DNA of 64,000 bases. Source: Acidisarcina sp963790505 (GTDB lineage: Bacteria > Acidobacteriota > Terriglobia > Terriglobales > Acidobacteriaceae). The stretch is from assembly GCA_963790505.1 (NCBI GenBank), contig CAWBOT010000004.1, positions 1,178,001-1,242,000 of the forward strand, written 5' to 3'. Each line of letters opens with the position of its first letter. Within the stretch, counting starts at the first letter, position 1. Positions 62,059-64,000 of the stretch are shown here, piece by piece. A program made the position numbers and the translations under genes. The notes beneath the pieces are model-generated. The model was given only the letters and a program-made list of their open reading frames with translations, was not told the DNA's origin and searched no databases.

Positions 62059-63135
62059 ATGGCAGATACCGGACAAGAGGTCGAAGCGGCACTGGAATTG
62101 CCCGGCGACGATACAGGCGACGGGCCCGAGACACGGGAGTTCCGGGTCACGCCGGATTTTGCCGGACGCCGCCTCGACCAGTTCCTGGTCGCCAGTTTGG
62201 ACGGCATCAGCCGCTCGCGCATCCAGCTGCTGCTCGACCAGGGCGGCATCACCCTCGACGGCAAGCAGGCCAAAGCATCGCATAAATTGCACGGGAATGA
62301 GACGATCCTGGTCACCGGCGAGGCCCAACCCGCGCCGTTGCGAGCGGTTCCTGAGGAGATTCCTCTCGATATTGTCTTCGAGGACGAGGACCTCGCGGTG
62401 ATCAACAAGCCTGCGGGGATGATGGTCCACGCCGGAGCCGGCTCGACCGACGACGATCGCAACAAAGGCACGCTGGTGAATGCGCTGTTGCATCATTTCC
62501 AGTCCCTCTCGACGACTGGTGGCGATTTGCGCCCGGGGATCGTTCATCGCCTCGACAAAGAGACCAGCGGCCTGATCATTGTTGCCAAGAACGATCGCAC
62601 TCATCAGGCGCTGTCGGAGATGTTCTCCAGCCGCAGCCTCGGCAAGACGTATCTCGCGCTGGTGCATGGCGATCTCAAGCAGGAGTCGGGCACGATCAAT
62701 GCGGCGGTCAGCCGCGATGTTGTGCGCCGCACGCGTATGACGACGCGGCGGACCGACAGCGGTCGCACGGCGATCTCACATTACAAGGTGCTGCGCCGTT
62801 TGAATACTCGATTTGGCCGCTTCACCCTGGTCTCGGTGCGGATTGAGACAGGGCGGACGCACCAGATCCGCGTGCATATGGCGTCGATCGGGCACCCGGT
62901 CGTCGGGGACAGGCTGTATGGCGCGCCCGCGGCGATTCAGCTCGCAGGGGCCGCGACTGGTCGCAAGAAAAAGACGGCCGAGGCGAGCGTAGAGAGTCTT
63001 TCCCTGGATCGAAATTTCCTTCACGCGGCGCAGCTTGAGTTTGCGCATCCGCGGACCGGAAAGGAGCTTGTGCTGAAGTCAGAGCTTCCGGCCGAGTTGA
63101 CGGAGTTCCTGGCGTTGCTGGAAAGAGAAGAGTAA
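62059..63135 (+). CDS. rluD: RluD-family 23S rRNA pseudouridine synthase
   Basis: S4 domain at about 35-90 (RRLDQFLVASLDGISRSRIQLLLDQGGITLDG), then the catalytic domain with VINKPAGMMVHAGAG, the active-site Asp in HRLDKETSGLIIVAK, and ETGRTHQIRVHMASIGHPVVGD. This is the architecture of RluD/RluC, which pseudouridylate helix 69 or other 23S positions. 358 residues. An extra insertion of about 30 residues (AAIQLAGAATGRKKKTAEAS) sits before the C-terminus. Which of the paralogues it is cannot be decided. Confidence 0.93.
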   Translation: MADTGQEVEAALELPGDDTGDGPETREFRVTPDFAGRRLDQFLVASLDGISRSRIQLLLDQGGITLDGKQAKASHKLHGNETILVTGEAQPAPLRAVPEEIPLDIVFEDEDLAVINKPAGMMVHAGAGSTDDDRNKGTLVNALLHHFQSLSTTGGDLRPGIVHRLDKETSGLIIVAKNDRTHQALSEMFSSRSLGKTYLALVHGDLKQESGTINAAVSRDVVRRTRMTTRRTDSGRTAISHYKVLRRLNTRFGRFTLVSVRIETGRTHQIRVHMASIGHPVVGDRLYGAPAAIQLAGAATGRKKKTAEASVESLSLDRNFLHAAQLEFAHPRTGKELVLKSELPAELTEFLALLEREE

Positions 63136-63200
63136 CAATCGCAGCGCAACGATTTCTGCTTAAGACACTGATGCGAGATTGGAACTGGTTCCGGCGAACC

Positions 63201-64000
63201 TCAATATCCCAGCCTCTTGTTCACAATATTTTGTAACGCCTCGCCCTTGCGGAAACGCTCGTATTGGGCAATGAAAAACTTCATCGCGTTATCGAGCCAG
63301 TCGGGTGTGTTATCCGCGCAGTGGGGTGAGAAGAGCACATTCTCCATCGCGTAGAGCGGACTGTCCGGGGGAACCGGCTCGTGCTCGAAGACATCGAGGC
63401 CGGCGCCTTTGATCTTTCCTGCGGCTAACGCCTGGGTCATGGCGGCTTCATCGATCACCGGGCCGCGGCCGACGTTAATGATGACCGCATCCGGCTTCAT
63501 CGCGGCGAACTCTGCTTCGCCAATCATGTGATGTGTTTCCGCGGTCAAAGGCGCGGCGACCACCACGTAGTCGCAGGCCGCGATCATGTTGAGTAAATCG
63601 CTGGTAGCGTACATCCTCTCTACCGGGCCGAGATCGCTCCCCGGCGCCGGCAGATGGCGCTTCAGCGCGAATACCTTCATCCCCATTGCCTTGGCCCGCC
63701 ATGCGACCTCACGCCCGATGTCCCCGTAGCCGACGATGCCAACGGTCTTGCCTGAGATCGGCAACACATCGAAGGGTTCCCATTTGGCAGCGGCCTGATT
63801 ACGGATCATGCGCCTAAAATCCTTTGCGAAATACAGCATCGCGGCGAGCGCGAACTCGCCCAGAGGCGGGCTGAAGACGCCGGAGCCATTGGTAAGGGTC
63901 ACCGGGCTCTCGATGATTTCGGGAAAGAGGAAGGCATCCAGGCCGGCGTTGCGCGAATGCACCCAGGTGAGTTTCGGCGCCATGAGAAAAGCAGCGCGGT
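63201..64000 (-). CDS. D-2-hydroxyacid dehydrogenase, 5' end beyond the window
   Basis: NAD-binding domain at about 85-235 with VGIVGYGDIGREVAWRAKAM, the catalytic Arg in INVGRGPVIDEAAM, the Glu in GLDVFEHEPVP and the His in SPHCADN. The frame has an ATG at 63983 but remains open to the window edge (RAAFLMAPKLTWVHSRNAGLD), and family members have about 50-90 more N-terminal residues, so the true start lies outside. Reduces 2-oxoacids or oxidises D-2-hydroxyacids with NAD(P)H. Closest in pattern to the GhrA/SerA-related group. Confidence 0.93.
   Translation of the reverse strand, partial: RAAFLMAPKLTWVHSRNAGLDAFLFPEIIESPVTLTNGSGVFSPPLGEFALAAMLYFAKDFRRMIRNQAAAKWEPFDVLPISGKTVGIVGYGDIGREVAWRAKAMGMKVFALKRHLPAPGSDLGPVERMYATSDLLNMIAACDYVVVAAPLTAETHHMIGEAEFAAMKPDAVIINVGRGPVIDEAAMTQALAAGKIKGAGLDVFEHEPVPPDSPLYAMENVLFSPHCADNTPDWLDNAMKFFIAQYERFRKGEALQNIVNKRLGY

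Overview
The window is high-GC chromosomal DNA from a Gram-negative bacterium. It most likely belongs to the Acidobacteriota, class Terriglobia (Acidobacteriaceae type). That placement is inferred from gene families common in the group: a giant duplicated FtsX-type permease (ADOP), an Oar-like TonB-dependent receptor with an N-terminal carboxypeptidase-regulatory domain, a PknB-type kinase fused to TPRs, DUF4126 and DUF1003 proteins, and a radical-SAM protein of the membrane-spanning-lipid (Tes-like) type. LPS genes (lpxK, kdtA) confirm an outer membrane. No species can be named from the sequence alone.

Layout. 1-2.5 kb: an edge-truncated PQQ-type sugar dehydrogenase, a membrane-anchored unknown and a small ABM-domain monooxygenase. 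2.6-7.1 kb: a translation cluster, tRNA-Thr(TGT), tRNA-Tyr, tRNA-Thr(GGT), tRNA-Gly, tuf, rpmG, tRNA-Trp, secE, nusG, rplK. It resembles the thrU-tyrU-glyT-thrT-tufB / secE-nusG-rplK region of E. coli, but stops after rplK: rplA is not there. 7.3-13.4 kb: the ADOP permease, then a convergent ku-ligD double-strand-break repair pair. 13.7-19.0 kb: an amidohydrolase translationally overlapping a broken alpha-galactosidase-like gene, a DUF4188 protein and a sugar porter. 19-31.6 kb: housekeeping genes: S4 protein, lpxK-kdtA, SurA-like chaperone, HD/OB exonuclease plus EVE protein, aroC, def-fmt-rsmB, a DUF4126 membrane protein and a glutathione peroxidase. 31.6-39 kb (mostly minus strand): kinase, PASTA protein, OsmC, cation diffusion facilitator, rhodanese, mutY and a lipoprotein. 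39-47.5 kb: secreted esterase, MFS remnant, cNMP/DUF1003 protein, a 967-residue secreted YadA-head-like protein, and a LysR/aldo-keto reductase divergent pair.

47.5-51 kb is the most unusual part. A radical-SAM protein with the N-terminal cysteine layout of tetraether/membrane-spanning lipid synthases is followed by an AT-richer GIY-YIG nuclease gene, and beyond that gene by a decayed second copy of the radical-SAM gene's 3' end with its own terminator. 51-64 kb: two small coiled-coil proteins, RlpA, a SYLF protein, lactonase, thioesterase, a PIN/antitoxin pair, an EF-P family factor with an arginine-tipped (YeiP/EfpL-like) loop, Obg, the Oar-like receptor, RluD and an edge-truncated D-2-hydroxyacid dehydrogenase.

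There is no CRISPR array, insertion sequence, prophage or rRNA. Signs of gene flux are the low-GC GIY-YIG gene, the two pseudogenes, a MITE-like inverted repeat at 22.6 kb and a dispersed-repeat-like palindrome before rplK.
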